DNA of 43,849 nucleotides, taken from Cyanobium sp. N5-Cardenillas (GTDB lineage: Bacteria > Cyanobacteriota > Cyanobacteriia > PCC-6307 > Cyanobiaceae). The stretch lies in the NCBI RefSeq assembly GCF_024345515.1, contig NZ_JAGQBG010000001.1, positions 1 through 43,849 on the forward strand. The letters are read 5' to 3'. Below the pieces are notes generated by a model. The model saw nothing but the letters and a program-made list of their open reading frames with translations, was not told the origin of the DNA and did not search any database. Position 1 is the first letter of the stretch. Each line of letters begins with the position of its first letter. The position numbers were made by a program, and so were the translations under genes. Positions 33,175 through 43,849 of the stretch are shown here, piece after piece.

Positions 33175-34915
33175 CGACCCACCCCTTCGAGATCCGGCCG
33201 CCGGGCCGACCATTCAGCTCGACCTGCGTGAACCCCACCGCCACCTGGTCGGGGTCACACTCCATGTCACGCCCCGTTGCCTGCAGCCGGAGCTGCGCCT
33301 GCCCGCCTGGACGCCGGGCTCCTACCTGATCCGCGACTACGTCCGCCATCTGGAGGCCCTTGAGGTGCTCCAGGGGGGGATCCCGGTGGCCAGCATGCGA
33401 GCGACGGAGGCCTGCTGGCGCCTGGAGCTCACCAGCCTGGCGCCGCTGGTGATTCGCTACCGCCTCCAGGCCACGGAGCTGAGCGTGCGCACCTGCCACC
33501 TCAGCGCCGACCACGGCTTTCTGGCCCTGGCCGGAGTGGTCCTGCAGGTGAGCGGCGAACGCTGGCACCCCCATCGACTCGAGCTGCGGCTGCCCGAGGG
33601 ATGGCAGGCCTTTGTTCCCCTCCCCAGTGATGGCGAGTACGCCTGGATCGCCGCCGACTTCGACCAGCTGATTGATAGTCCCGTCGAGGCCGGCCCCCAT
33701 CCGTGCCATCACTTCAGTGTCGCTGGAGTCCCGCACCGCTGGGTCACCTGGGGCGCGGACCTGCCCGCCCTTGATCCCCTCTGGCTCGCGGATGTGGAGC
33801 GGGTCGCCCTGGCCTGCTGCCGACTGGTCGGGGAGCCGGCCCCCGCCAGCGACAACTATCTGTTCGTGCTGTACCTGCTGGCCGAGGCCTATGGCGGCCT
33901 CGAGCACGACCACAGCTGCGTGCTGCAGTTCGGACCCAAGGCCCTGGCTGCTCCAGGCGGTCGCCGCAAGCTGCTGCAACTGGTGGCCCACGAATACCTG
34001 CACCAGTGGAATGTGCGCCGGCTCAGGCCCGCCGAGCTCACCCCGGTCGACTACGACCGCGCCACGATCGTGCCCGGTCTCTGGTTCGCCGAAGGTGTCA
34101 CCTCCTACCTCGACCTGCTGTTGCCCCTGGCGGCCGGCATCGGCACGGAAGCCGAACTGCTGGAGGACCTGGGGGCCGACCTCAGCCGTTACCTGCTCAC
34201 CCCCGGCCGCCGGGTGCAGGGGCTGCGGCAGAGCGCCGAAGAGGCCTGGGTGAAGCTGTACCGGCAGGACGCCTCCTCCGCCGACAGCCAGATCAGCTAC
34301 TACCTCAAGGGGGCCGTGGTGGCGCTGATCCTCGACCTGCATCTGCGGCGACAGGGTTCGTGCCTGGCTGTGGTGCTGCGGGCGCTGTGGAGCAGCCATG
34401 GGTCCTGGGGCCGGGGCTACCACAACGACGACCTGGTGGCGGCCTTCGCCGAGCAGGCCGCCGACCTGGCCGAACTCCTGCCCCACTGGCTGGAGAGCAC
34501 CGACGACCCCGACCTCAGCGGCTACCTGGCAGATGTGGGCCTGACCCTGGAGCCGAAGCTGTCGGCGGAGCCTTTTCTCGGCTGGCTGCTGGAGGACGCC
34601 GCTGACAGGCCGATGCAGCTGAAGCGGGTGCACAGGGACGGCCCGGCCGAACGGGCCTGCCTGCAGCCCGGCGACGAATTGCTTGCCCTCGATGGTGCCA
34701 GGCTGCGGCGGCCGGACGACCTCACCCTGGCCTTCGGCCCCACCACGAACCCGGCAGAGCGGGAGTTGCTCTATTGCCGTGACGGCCGGGTGCGCAGCAC
34801 CGTGCTCCTGCCCGAGTCCCCTGCGGTGGCAAGCTGGCAGCTCGTGATCGATCCCCTGCTGGTCAGTGACCAGACGGGGCTGAACCGACGGCGCTGGCTG
34901 TCGCTGCAGCCATGA
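33167..34915 (+). CDS. M61-family glycyl aminopeptidase with PDZ domain
   Basis: 582 aa zinc metallopeptidase. The N-terminal beta domain includes LRLPAWTPGSYLIRDYVRHL, a family hallmark. The zinc site is HEYLHQWNVRRLRP (H275, H279) with a downstream WFAEGVTSYLD (E309) as likely third ligand. A C-terminal PDZ domain runs about 485-560 (LEDAADRPMQLKRVHRDGPAERACLQPGDELLALDGARL). No signal peptide is seen, so it may be cytoplasmic. GTG 33167 (MSDDPPLRD) is chosen for its overlap with the ycf35 stop. The end overlaps the amidase start by 4 bp (ATGA). Substrate unknown. Confidence 0.9.
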   Translation: MSDDPPLRDPAAGPTIQLDLREPHRHLVGVTLHVTPRCLQPELRLPAWTPGSYLIRDYVRHLEALEVLQGGIPVASMRATEACWRLELTSLAPLVIRYRLQATELSVRTCHLSADHGFLALAGVVLQVSGERWHPHRLELRLPEGWQAFVPLPSDGEYAWIAADFDQLIDSPVEAGPHPCHHFSVAGVPHRWVTWGADLPALDPLWLADVERVALACCRLVGEPAPASDNYLFVLYLLAEAYGGLEHDHSCVLQFGPKALAAPGGRRKLLQLVAHEYLHQWNVRRLRPAELTPVDYDRATIVPGLWFAEGVTSYLDLLLPLAAGIGTEAELLEDLGADLSRYLLTPGRRVQGLRQSAEEAWVKLYRQDASSADSQISYYLKGAVVALILDLHLRRQGSCLAVVLRALWSSHGSWGRGYHNDDLVAAFAEQAADLAELLPHWLESTDDPDLSGYLADVGLTLEPKLSAEPFLGWLLEDAADRPMQLKRVHRDGPAERACLQPGDELLALDGARLRRPDDLTLAFGPTTNPAERELLYCRDGRVRSTVLLPESPAVASWQLVIDPLLVSDQTGLNRRRWLSLQP

Positions 34916-35790
34916 GTGCCCCCTTGCGACCCCTGGTACTGGCGGTGGCCGGCGCTGGTGTGCTGAGCATCGGTGGACTGACCTGGCTGGGCCGCGACCT
35001 GTTCGGCGCCCCGGGCAATGCCGGGGGGCGCGCCTCCCTGCTCGATCTGCTGGAGGAGGTGCGCCAGTCCCCGGGCGCCGGCGGCCAGCCACAGCCGTCC
35101 GCACCGGTCACGGCCGAGCCACCGCCCCACGCCGCCTGGCGAGCTCCCCTGGGGGGGGCCTGCCAGGCGGATCCCCAGCTGCGCAGTCGCCTGCTTGCCC
35201 TGGCGGAACGCCTCCGGTACCAGACCATCCGGCTGCGCATCGATCCGAGCAACTATGGCGAGCGCTTTCGTCAGGATGTCTTCGGTCAGCCGCTGGATCC
35301 CACCCCCCAGGTCGTCGTCCTGCACGAGACCGTCTACGGCATCAACTCGGCGATCAACACGTTCATGACGCCCCACCCCCGCGACGAGGACCAGGTGAGT
35401 TACCACACCCTCATCGGCCTGGACGGCCGGGTGGTGGAGGTGCTCGATCCTTCCAAGCGGGCCTTCGGGTCTGGCAATTCCGCCTTCAACGGCCGCTGGG
35501 TGGTCACCAATCCGGAGGTGGGGGGGTCGATCAACAACTTCTCCCTGCACCTGAGCCTGGAGACCCCCATCGACGGGGAGGACCAGGAGGCGGCGCACAG
35601 CGGTTACACCGCCGCCCAGTACGACGCCCTGGCCATCGTTCTGGGCCGCTGGATGCGTCGCTTCAGCATTCCGCCCAACAACATCACCACCCACCAGCAC
35701 GTGGATCTGGGCGGGGAACGCATGGATCCCCGCAGTTTCGACTGGCGCGAGCTGCAGGTGCGCCTGGCCGCGATCGGCGTTCTCTGCTGA
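34912..35790 (+). CDS. N-acetylmuramoyl-L-alanine amidase (Amidase_2/PGRP fold)
   Basis: 292 aa. An N-terminal hydrophobic segment (PLVLAVAGAGVLSIGGLTWLG, ~7-27) is a signal peptide or anchor, followed by a Pro-rich linker (~50-80). The catalytic domain has zinc-ligand candidates H138 in VVVLHETVYG, H261/H263 in ITTHQHVDLGGERMDP and an Asp/Trp end (RSFDW). It cleaves the MurNAc-L-Ala bond of peptidoglycan; the role may be wall turnover or division. It is translationally coupled to the M61 peptidase (ATGA). A run of ten G (35818-35827) lies between its stop and the convergent next gene. Confidence 0.87.
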   Translation: MSAPLRPLVLAVAGAGVLSIGGLTWLGRDLFGAPGNAGGRASLLDLLEEVRQSPGAGGQPQPSAPVTAEPPPHAAWRAPLGGACQADPQLRSRLLALAERLRYQTIRLRIDPSNYGERFRQDVFGQPLDPTPQVVVLHETVYGINSAINTFMTPHPRDEDQVSYHTLIGLDGRVVEVLDPSKRAFGSGNSAFNGRWVVTNPEVGGSINNFSLHLSLETPIDGEDQEAAHSGYTAAQYDALAIVLGRWMRRFSIPPNNITTHQHVDLGGERMDPRSFDWRELQVRLAAIGVLC

Positions 35791-35827
35791 TGGCTTCTGC
35801 GCTGGACGCTCCCGGGCGGGGGGGGGG

Positions 35828-36700
35828 TCAGATCAGCGGGCTGGTGATGGGCTTGCGACTGCCGTAGAGGAGGGCATGCAGTTCGGGGTCCTGCATGTAG
35901 CGGAGCACCCGGGCGGGGTAATCGAGTTTGCCGTTGTGCAGGTAGGCCAGCGTGGCCATCGCCTTGGCATCGGCCGGGGAGGTGCTGGCCATCAGCAGGG
36001 CCCGATCCGAAAGCCCCAGGGCCTGTTTCAGCCGTACGAACTTGCCCACCAGCAGCCGCACGTTGCGATCGGGATCGAGCAGCTCCATGCGCGCCTCCTC
36101 GATCTGCTCCTGGGTGGCGCTCGCCGGCAGGAGGCCCTGCTTGACCAGTTCACCGAGGCTGAGCTGGGCAGGTCCATGGGTGCTGAACAGGCCGCTGCGG
36201 GCTGCCAGGGGATGGTCCTCGCCGGGCTTGGCGTGCTGCAGTTCATCGAACAGCACGGCGGTCACCAGCATCGGGTTGATGCGGTGGCGGCGGCTTTCGC
36301 TGAGGATCACCGGCCGGAGCTCCTCGAGCCGGCCGAGGGTGTGGGTGCGCAGGGGCTGGAGCTGGTCGATGCCCTCGGTGAACAGCTGGGCCAGTCGGGG
36401 CTGGGGGCCGTGGACACCGAAGCGGCGGTTGAGCTCGCGAAGTTCTTCGGGGCTGAAATCGAGCGGGTCCGGCCGCAGGCCTTCGCTGGTGGAGGGGCTG
36501 ATCAGGGGGAAGGTCTCGATGCCGCGTTCCCCATCAAGGCGAAGGAAGGGGCTGCGGCCCTGGAGCTGGGGTTCGCGGAGCCAGGGAACTAGGCACAGTC
36601 CGAGCGCACCGAGCAACGACGCCCCTTGCAGGACACGTAGAAGAGGCCTGCACTGGTGGGCGGAGCGAGGCTCGCTAGTTCCTGCGGGGCGGGGCAGCAA
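35828..36700 (-). CDS. DUF1402-like, lytic-transglycosylase-resembling exported protein
   Basis: Up to 290 aa. An N-terminal hydrophobic stretch (LQGASLLGALGLCLVPWL, ~24-41) acts as signal or anchor. The core ILSESRRHRINPMLVTAVLFDELQHAKPGED (two pieces: ILSESRRHRINPMLVTAVLF and DELQHAKPGED) looks like the start of a lysozyme/SLT fold where E of SE.. or DE.. could be catalytic. Further on, MATLAYLHNGKLDYPARVLRYM resembles the YNxG-Y element of transglycosylases. This fits DUF1402-type proteins; activity on peptidoglycan is inferred. The only long start is TTG 36700; shorter starts are possible. Convergent with the amidase. Confidence 0.65.
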   Translation of the reverse strand: MLPRPAGTSEPRSAHQCRPLLRVLQGASLLGALGLCLVPWLREPQLQGRSPFLRLDGERGIETFPLISPSTSEGLRPDPLDFSPEELRELNRRFGVHGPQPRLAQLFTEGIDQLQPLRTHTLGRLEELRPVILSESRRHRINPMLVTAVLFDELQHAKPGEDHPLAARSGLFSTHGPAQLSLGELVKQGLLPASATQEQIEEARMELLDPDRNVRLLVGKFVRLKQALGLSDRALLMASTSPADAKAMATLAYLHNGKLDYPARVLRYMQDPELHALLYGSRKPITSPLI

Positions 36701-36873
36701 GCAAAAAATCTGTTCTGTAGACCAACTGTAACGAACACATCCAGGTTTATCTCCCTTCAGGGGCGCTCTCTCCGCTGGACGCTTTGGCGGAAGACCCGCA
36801 TCCGCCGATCCGCTTGCCGAACGTGGAGGCTGATGGATACGGTTCGGGGGCCCGTCAAGGCGTCCCAGGAGCC
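36701..36873. promoter_or_regulatory. Divergent intergenic region between DUF1402 gene and pgi
   Basis: About 170 bp, one of the longest gaps in the window and noticeably richer in A/T from 36700 to 36755. It contains GCAAAAAATC, TGTAAC and TTTATC elements that could be promoter boxes for pgi or, on the other strand, the DUF1402 gene. No repeat or RNA structure is obvious. The pgi frame stays open through 36784, but this part is unlikely to be coding. Confidence 0.4.
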
Positions 36874-39607
<2,734 letters not shown>

Positions 39608-39631
39608 TCCCCGCAGACGGCACCCCCACCC

Positions 39632-40528
39632 ATGCTCGAGCTGCTCAGCGAGAACCGCAGCTTCGGCGGTCTGCACCGCCGTTACCGCCACCTGTCGTCC
39701 GAGCTGAACGGACCGGCGACGCTGGCGGTCTACCTGCCCCCCCAGGCCCTCGGCGGGGAGCGGGTGCCGGCCCTCTACTGGCTGTCCGGCCTCACCTGCA
39801 CCGATGAGAACGTGATGCAGAAGGGCGGGGCCCACCGGCTCGCCGCCGAGCTCGGTCTGGCCCTGGTGGCGCCGGACACCAGCCCCAGGGGAGCGGATGT
39901 GCCGACGGACCCCGATGGGGGCTGGGATCTGGGCCAGGGGGCCGGCTTCTACCTGGATGCCACCGAGGCCCCCTGGGACCGGCACTACCGCATGCACAGC
40001 TACGTGGTGGAGGAGCTGCCCCCCCTGCTGGAGGCCGAGCTGCCCCTGAGCCAGGCGCGAAGCATCAGCGGCCACTCGATGGGGGGCCACGGCGCCCTGG
40101 TTGCGGCCCTGCGGCACCCCGGCCACTACCGCTCCGTGTCCGCCTTCGCTCCGATTTGCCATCCATCGGCCTGTCCGTGGGGCCAGAAGGCCTTTGGGGC
40201 CTACCTGGGCGCCGATCAACGGGCCTGGGCTGCCTGGGATGCCACGCTCCTGCTCGCTTCAGCGACGGAACGGCTGCCCCTGCTGGTGGATCAGGGCAGT
40301 GCCGACCCCTTCCTGGACACCCAGCTGCGGCCCGCCGACCTGGCGGCGGCGGCCGAGGCGGCTGGGCACCCCCTGCAGCTGCGTCACCAGGAGGGCTACG
40401 ACCACAGCTACTTCTTCATCGCCAGCCTCATCGACGACCACCTGCGCCACCACGCGGCCGCCCTCAGCCCTCAGGGCACCAGGTTGACCAGCTTGCCGGG
40501 CACCACGATCACCCGGCGGGGGGGCTGA
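39632..40528 (+). CDS. fghA: S-formylglutathione hydrolase
   Basis: 298 aa alpha/beta hydrolase releasing formate and glutathione. [22 protein letters not shown] appears in the family as [14 protein letters not shown]; nucleophile elbow [12 protein letters not shown] (Ser ~149); catalytic Asp likely in QGSADPFLD and His in [20 protein letters not shown]. The normal protein ends about at that HHAAAL; here the frame continues about 17 more residues ([19 protein letters not shown]) that are antisense to the conserved C-terminus of leuS, a 58-bp overlap. Coupled to frmA. Confidence 0.94.
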   Translation: MLELLSENRSFGGLHRRYRHLSSELNGPATLAVYLPPQALGGERVPALYWLSGLTCTDENVMQKGGAHRLAAELGLALVAPDTSPRGADVPTDPDGGWDLGQGAGFYLDATEAPWDRHYRMHSYVVEELPPLLEAELPLSQARSISGHSMGGHGALVAALRHPGHYRSVSAFAPICHPSACPWGQKAFGAYLGADQRAWAAWDATLLLASATERLPLLVDQGSADPFLDTQLRPADLAAAAEAAGHPLQLRHQEGYDHSYFFIASLIDDHLRHHAAALSPQGTRLTSLPGTTITRRGG

Positions 40529-43095
40529 CCCTCCAGCCAGCGCTGGGCCACCTCGCTCTCCAGGGCCAGGCGCTCCAGGGTGGCCGCATCGGCGTCGGCG
40601 GGCACCTCCAGGCTGCCACGCATCTTGCCCTTCACCTGGATCACCAGGGGGATGGTGTCGCGCACCAGGGCGGCCGGATCCACGGCGGGCCAGCGCTGGC
40701 GATGGACACTCGCCGCCGCCGCCACACTCGCCCCTTCGCCGTGGCTGCTGAGTTTCTGCCAGAGCTCCTCGGCCAGGTGGGGGGCGAACGGCGCCAGCAG
40801 GATCAGCAGGGTGGCGAGGGCTTCGGCGCTCACTGCCGGGCCGGCCCCCTCGAGGTGGGCGGCCAGGGCATTGCTGAGCTTCATCAGCTCCGAAACGGCG
40901 GTGTTGAGCTGGAGCTCCCCCTCCAGGTCTTCACTGATGGCGGCGATGGCCGTGTGCACGGCCCGGCGCAGCTGCCGTTCCCCGTCGCTGAAGCTGGCGG
41001 GATCGAGCTCCTCGGTCGACGGCACCCCAGACCCAGTCAGGCGCAGGCCCCGGCCGTGGGCCCCCTCCACCAGGCGCCAGAGGCGCTGAAGGAAGCGGTA
41101 CTGGCCTTCGACATCGGCGTCGTCCCACTCCAGATCCTTCTCGGGCGGCGCCTTGAACAGGATGAACATGCGGGCCGTGTCGGCCCCGTAGCGGTCGATG
41201 ACCACCGCCGGATCGACGCCGTTGTACTTCGACTTGGACATCCTTTCGTAGAACACCTCCAGCACCTCGCCGCTGGTCGGATCGCGGGGGTCGCTGGGGT
41301 CGGCCACCTGGGCCGGCGCCACGTACTGGCCGGTGTGGGCGTTGCGGTAGGTGATGCCCTGCACCATGCCCTGGGTCAGCAGGCGGGCGAAGGGTTCGGA
41401 AAAGCCCAGCAGGCCCCGGTCCCGCAGCACCTTGGTGAAGAAGCGGGAATAGAGCAGGTGCAGGATGGCGTGCTCGATGCCGCCCACGTACTGGTCCACG
41501 GGCAACCAGCGGTCGACGGCCTCGCGCCCGAACGGTCGCTGCTCGTTGTGGGGGTCGCTGTAGCGCAGGTAGTACCAGGACGAGCACATGAAGGTGTCCA
41601 TGGTGTCGGTCTCCCGCTGGGCGGGGGCGCCGCAGCGGGGGCAGGGCACGTTCACCCACGATTCCAACTTGGCCAGGGGGGTGCCCCCCTTGCCGCTCAG
41701 GGGAATGTCCCGGGGCAGTTCCACCGGCAGCTGCTCCTCGGGGACCGGCACCGCGCCGCAGCTGTCGCAGTGGATCACGGGGATGGGGCAGCCCCAGTAG
41801 CGCTGCCGCGAGATCAGCCAGTCGCGCAGGCGGTACTGCACCCGTCCCTGGCCCCAGCCCTGGGCTTCGGCACTGGTGACGATGCTCGCCTTTGCCTCGG
41901 CGGTGGTCAGGCCGTCGAAGGGACCGGAGGCGATCAGCACGCCGGCCTCGGTCCAGGCCTGGCCCTCGCAGGCGTGGGGGTCGGACCCTTCTGGGATCAC
42001 CACCCGCCGCACCGGCAGTTCGTACTGGCGGGCGAAGATGAAGTCGCGCTGATCGTGGGCCGGAACCCCCATCACGGCGCCGGTGCCGTAGTCGGCCAGC
42101 ACGTAGTCGGCGATCCAGACGGGAATCCTTTCGCCGCTGGCGGGGTTGCGCACCCAGGCGCCGATCGGCACCCCCCGCTTGGGCCGGTCCTCGGCTGTCC
42201 GTTCCTGCTCGCTCTGGCGGCTGACCAGATCGCAGAAGGCGGTCACCGAGAGTCGGCAGTCGTCCGTAGTCAGCGTGGCCACCAGCGGGTGCTCCGGCGC
42301 CAGCACCACGTAGGAGGCCCCGTAGACCGTGTCGGGCCTGGTGGTGAAGACGGTGATGCCCTCCCCTGATTCGGCTGTGAACGTCAGCTCGGCCCCAAGC
42401 GAGCGGCCGATCCAGTTGGCCTGCATCGTGCGGACCCGCTCCGGCCAACCCTCCAGAGAGGGGAGATCATCGAGCAGGGCATCGGCGTAGGCGGTGATCT
42501 TCAGGAACCACTGGCGCAGCCGGCGCTTCTCCACCTGGGCGCCGGAGCGCCAGGACCGCCCCTCGGCGTCCACCTGTTCATTGGCGAGCACCGTCTGGTC
42601 GATCGGGTCCCAGTTGACCGTCGCCTCCTTGCGGTAGGCCAGGCCGGCATCAAAGAACTGCAGGAACAGCCACTGGGTCCAGCGGTAGTAAGCGGCGTGG
42701 CAGGTGGCCACTTCCCGGTCCCAGTCGATCGACAGACCCAGGCGCCTGAGCTGCTCGCGCATCTGGGCGATGTTCCGGTCGGTCCAGTCCCCAGGGTCGA
42801 CCCCCCGCTCGATGGCGGCGTTCTCCGCCGGCAGCCCGAAGGCGTCCCAGCCCATGGGGTGGAGCACCTGCCGGCCCCGCAGCCGGGCCGCCCGGGCGAT
42901 CACGTCGGTGATCACGTAGTTGCGCACATGTCCCATGTGCAGGCTCCCCGAGGGATAGGGGAACATCGACAGGGCGTAGTAGGGCTCGCCGCTGTCGCCG
43001 CTGAGGTCAGGGGTGGTGTGCAGTCCCAGCTGCTCCCACTGCAGCTGCCAGCGCTGCTCGATCGTCTCGGGACGGTAGCGGGAGGGTTCTGTCAC
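40471..43095 (-). CDS. leuS: Leucyl-tRNA synthetase
   Basis: 874 aa class-I synthetase. HIGH signature is HMGH (53-56) in [17 protein letters not shown]; the CP1 editing domain includes [22 protein letters not shown]; the KMSKS loop is [11 protein letters not shown] (~617); the anticodon-binding domain and the C-terminal [12 protein letters not shown] are complete. GTG start at 43095. It follows hfq by 45 bp on the same strand. The 3' 58 bp encode the antisense tail of fghA. Confidence 0.97.
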   Translation of the reverse strand: MTEPSRYRPETIEQRWQLQWEQLGLHTTPDLSGDSGEPYYALSMFPYPSGSLHMGHVRNYVITDVIARAARLRGRQVLHPMGWDAFGLPAENAAIERGVDPGDWTDRNIAQMREQLRRLGLSIDWDREVATCHAAYYRWTQWLFLQFFDAGLAYRKEATVNWDPIDQTVLANEQVDAEGRSWRSGAQVEKRRLRQWFLKITAYADALLDDLPSLEGWPERVRTMQANWIGRSLGAELTFTAESGEGITVFTTRPDTVYGASYVVLAPEHPLVATLTTDDCRLSVTAFCDLVSRQSEQERTAEDRPKRGVPIGAWVRNPASGERIPVWIADYVLADYGTGAVMGVPAHDQRDFIFARQYELPVRRVVIPEGSDPHACEGQAWTEAGVLIASGPFDGLTTAEAKASIVTSAEAQGWGQGRVQYRLRDWLISRQRYWGCPIPVIHCDSCGAVPVPEEQLPVELPRDIPLSGKGGTPLAKLESWVNVPCPRCGAPAQRETDTMDTFMCSSWYYLRYSDPHNEQRPFGREAVDRWLPVDQYVGGIEHAILHLLYSRFFTKVLRDRGLLGFSEPFARLLTQGMVQGITYRNAHTGQYVAPAQVADPSDPRDPTSGEVLEVFYERMSKSKYNGVDPAVVIDRYGADTARMFILFKAPPEKDLEWDDADVEGQYRFLQRLWRLVEGAHGRGLRLTGSGVPSTEELDPASFSDGERQLRRAVHTAIAAISEDLEGELQLNTAVSELMKLSNALAAHLEGAGPAVSAEALATLLILLAPFAPHLAEELWQKLSSHGEGASVAAAASVHRQRWPAVDPAALVRDTIPLVIQVKGKMRGSLEVPADADAATLERLALESEVAQRWLEGQPPRRVIVVPGKLVNLVP

Positions 43096-43140
43096 GGGCC
43101 CTATGGGGTGGATGTGATCGTGTCACAGCCCATGGGCGGC

Positions 43141-43380
43141 TCAGCTGAGGGCGCGCAGCGACGCAATGGCCGCCAGGCTGATCAGCAGCAACGGGGTCCC
43201 GGGTTCGGTGCTCATGGCCAGAAAATGGCTGTCCTGCCAGCGGATCACACCGTCACACTCCTGGCCGGACAGCAACACGACATTGACTGGGGTTCGGATG
43301 CGGATCAACTCCTGAACGTGGCGCACGCTGGGCAGGGTCGTGTCGAGCCTGGGGCCTCGTCGCTCAAAGAAACTCTGCAT
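43141..43380 (-). CDS. hfq: RNA chaperone Hfq, cyanobacterial type
   Basis: 79-aa Sm-fold protein. The Sm1-like stretch LPSVRHVQELIRIRTPVNVVLLSGQECDGVIRWQD and the short Sm2 LLLISLAAIASLRAL match cyanobacterial Hfq, which lacks the canonical KH motif of enterobacterial Hfq, binds RNA poorly in studied species and is needed for type IV pilus function there. ATG 43380; divergent from dapF across about 43 bp and upstream of leuS. Confidence 0.9.
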   Translation of the reverse strand: MQSFFERRGPRLDTTLPSVRHVQELIRIRTPVNVVLLSGQECDGVIRWQDSHFLAMSTEPGTPLLLISLAAIASLRALS

Positions 43381-43423
43381 AGGATCGACCCCAACCTCCA
43401 GGACTTACGGAACGGTGCGCCAC

Positions 43424-43849
43424 GTGCTCCAATTCAGCAAATACCAGGGTCTTGGGAATGACTTCTTGCTGCTGGACGGCCGCAGCTTAGAGGATCCTGA
43501 GGACGTGTTCGGATTGACCCCTGAGCGGGTGAGGAGGCTCTGCGACCGTCGCTTCGGGGTCGGCGGTGATGGGGTGATCCTGGCGCTGCCACCGCGGGAG
43601 GGTGGCGAACTGCGGATGCGGATCTTCAATGCCGATGGCACCGAGCCGGAGATGTGCGGCAACGGCATCCGCTGCCTGGCCCGGTTCCTGGCCGACAGCG
43701 ACGGCGACGTCGCCCCCCGTCGCTGGGAGGTCGAGACCCTGGCCGGTCGCATCGTGCCGGCCCTGGCCGAAGACGGCCGCATCCGCGTCGACATGGGTGC
43801 CCCGTTCCTGACCCCGGACACCATCCCCACCGCCCTCAGCGTCGGGGAG
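43424..43849 (+). CDS. dapF: Diaminopimelate epimerase, N-terminal half (cut by window edge)
   Basis: The first 142 residues of DapF, which converts LL- to meso-diaminopimelate for lysine and peptidoglycan. FSKYQGLGNDFLLLDGR at the N-terminus, RRFGVGGDGVI and EMCGNGIRCLARF with the first catalytic Cys are visible; the second catalytic Cys lies beyond the edge. Start is GTG 43424 (VLQFSKY); GTG 43415 is an in-frame alternative. Divergent from hfq. Confidence 0.95.
   Translation, partial: MLQFSKYQGLGNDFLLLDGRSLEDPEDVFGLTPERVRRLCDRRFGVGGDGVILALPPREGGELRMRIFNADGTEPEMCGNGIRCLARFLADSDGDVAPRRWEVETLAGRIVPALAEDGRIRVDMGAPFLTPDTIPTALSVGE

Noticed and set aside
36784-36873. Earlier ATG for pgi
   Set aside because: It adds 30 residues unlike the family, whereas ATG 36874 has AGGAG upstream and gives the usual length.
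40156-42369. Long open frame opposite leuS (737 codons)
   Set aside because: Antisense shadow of leuS; Gly/His-rich with no motif.

Overview
This is a very GC-rich, tightly packed stretch of chromosome from a unicellular cyanobacterium. The best fit is a picocyanobacterium of the Cyanobium / alpha-cyanobacterial Synechococcus type. The evidence is a photosystem I subunit gene (psaK), plastid-conserved families (Ycf19/YggT, Ycf35/DUF1257, DUF2499, DUF3593, DUF3110), a DnaK3-type chaperone with its J partner, a cyanobacterial short Hfq, a HisZ-dependent histidine pathway, a bacterial-type ferredoxin of a cyanobacterial family and a Pst phosphate transporter with a cyanobacterial-style Pho box. 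I see no phage, transposon, integron, CRISPR or toxin-antitoxin signature. Almost all of the window is ordinary core genome, and no non-coding gap exceeds about 200 bases.

Layout. 1-7.4 kb: pyruvate kinase (cut by the left edge), divergent mazG plus a secreted small protein, a minus-strand ilvA-scpB-yggT unit, then dxs overlapped by an FAD oxidoreductase. 7.4-9.5 kb: a DUF2499-DUF3593-psaK chain and divergent csaB. 9.5-11.3 kb: rpmB, a Tat-type peroxiredoxin and a Tat-type phosphoesterase. 11.3-15.3 kb: a complete four-gene sugar/compatible-solute ABC importer with 4-bp overlaps throughout. 15.4-20.2 kb: a minus-strand series of [2Fe-2S] ferredoxin, IMPase-family phosphatase, hisZ, bacterial ferredoxin and htpG. 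20.2-23.3 kb: tRNA-Ser(GGA) with a strong terminator, then pstB, pstA and pstC on the minus strand. 23.4-27.9 kb: dnaK3-dnaJ-DUF3110-murQ. 27.9-33.2 kb: mtnP, cyclophilin, ribBA, argC, purN and ycf35. 33.2-36.7 kb: an M61 peptidase, an amidase and a DUF1402-like protein. 36.9-43.8 kb: pgi-frmA-fghA, leuS, hfq and the start of dapF.

How the genes work together. The ABC genes form one importer. pstC, pstA and pstB form the membrane core of the phosphate importer, with no pstS nearby. dnaK3, dnaJ and probably DUF3110 act in chaperoning. frmA and fghA give glutathione-dependent formaldehyde oxidation. The M61 peptidase and amidase are translationally coupled and probably act at or near the envelope.

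The most notable observation is an in-frame amber codon at codon 29 of pstA in an otherwise intact gene, downstream of an intact-looking Pho box. Others are extensive antisense overlaps of gene ends (fghA/leuS 58 bp, murQ/mtnP 50 bp), a perfect 14-bp palindrome between ribBA and argC, the psaK-DUF3593-DUF2499 coupling, and an IMPase-family phosphatase next to hisZ that is a candidate histidinol-phosphatase. I did not find a convincing new multi-gene system.
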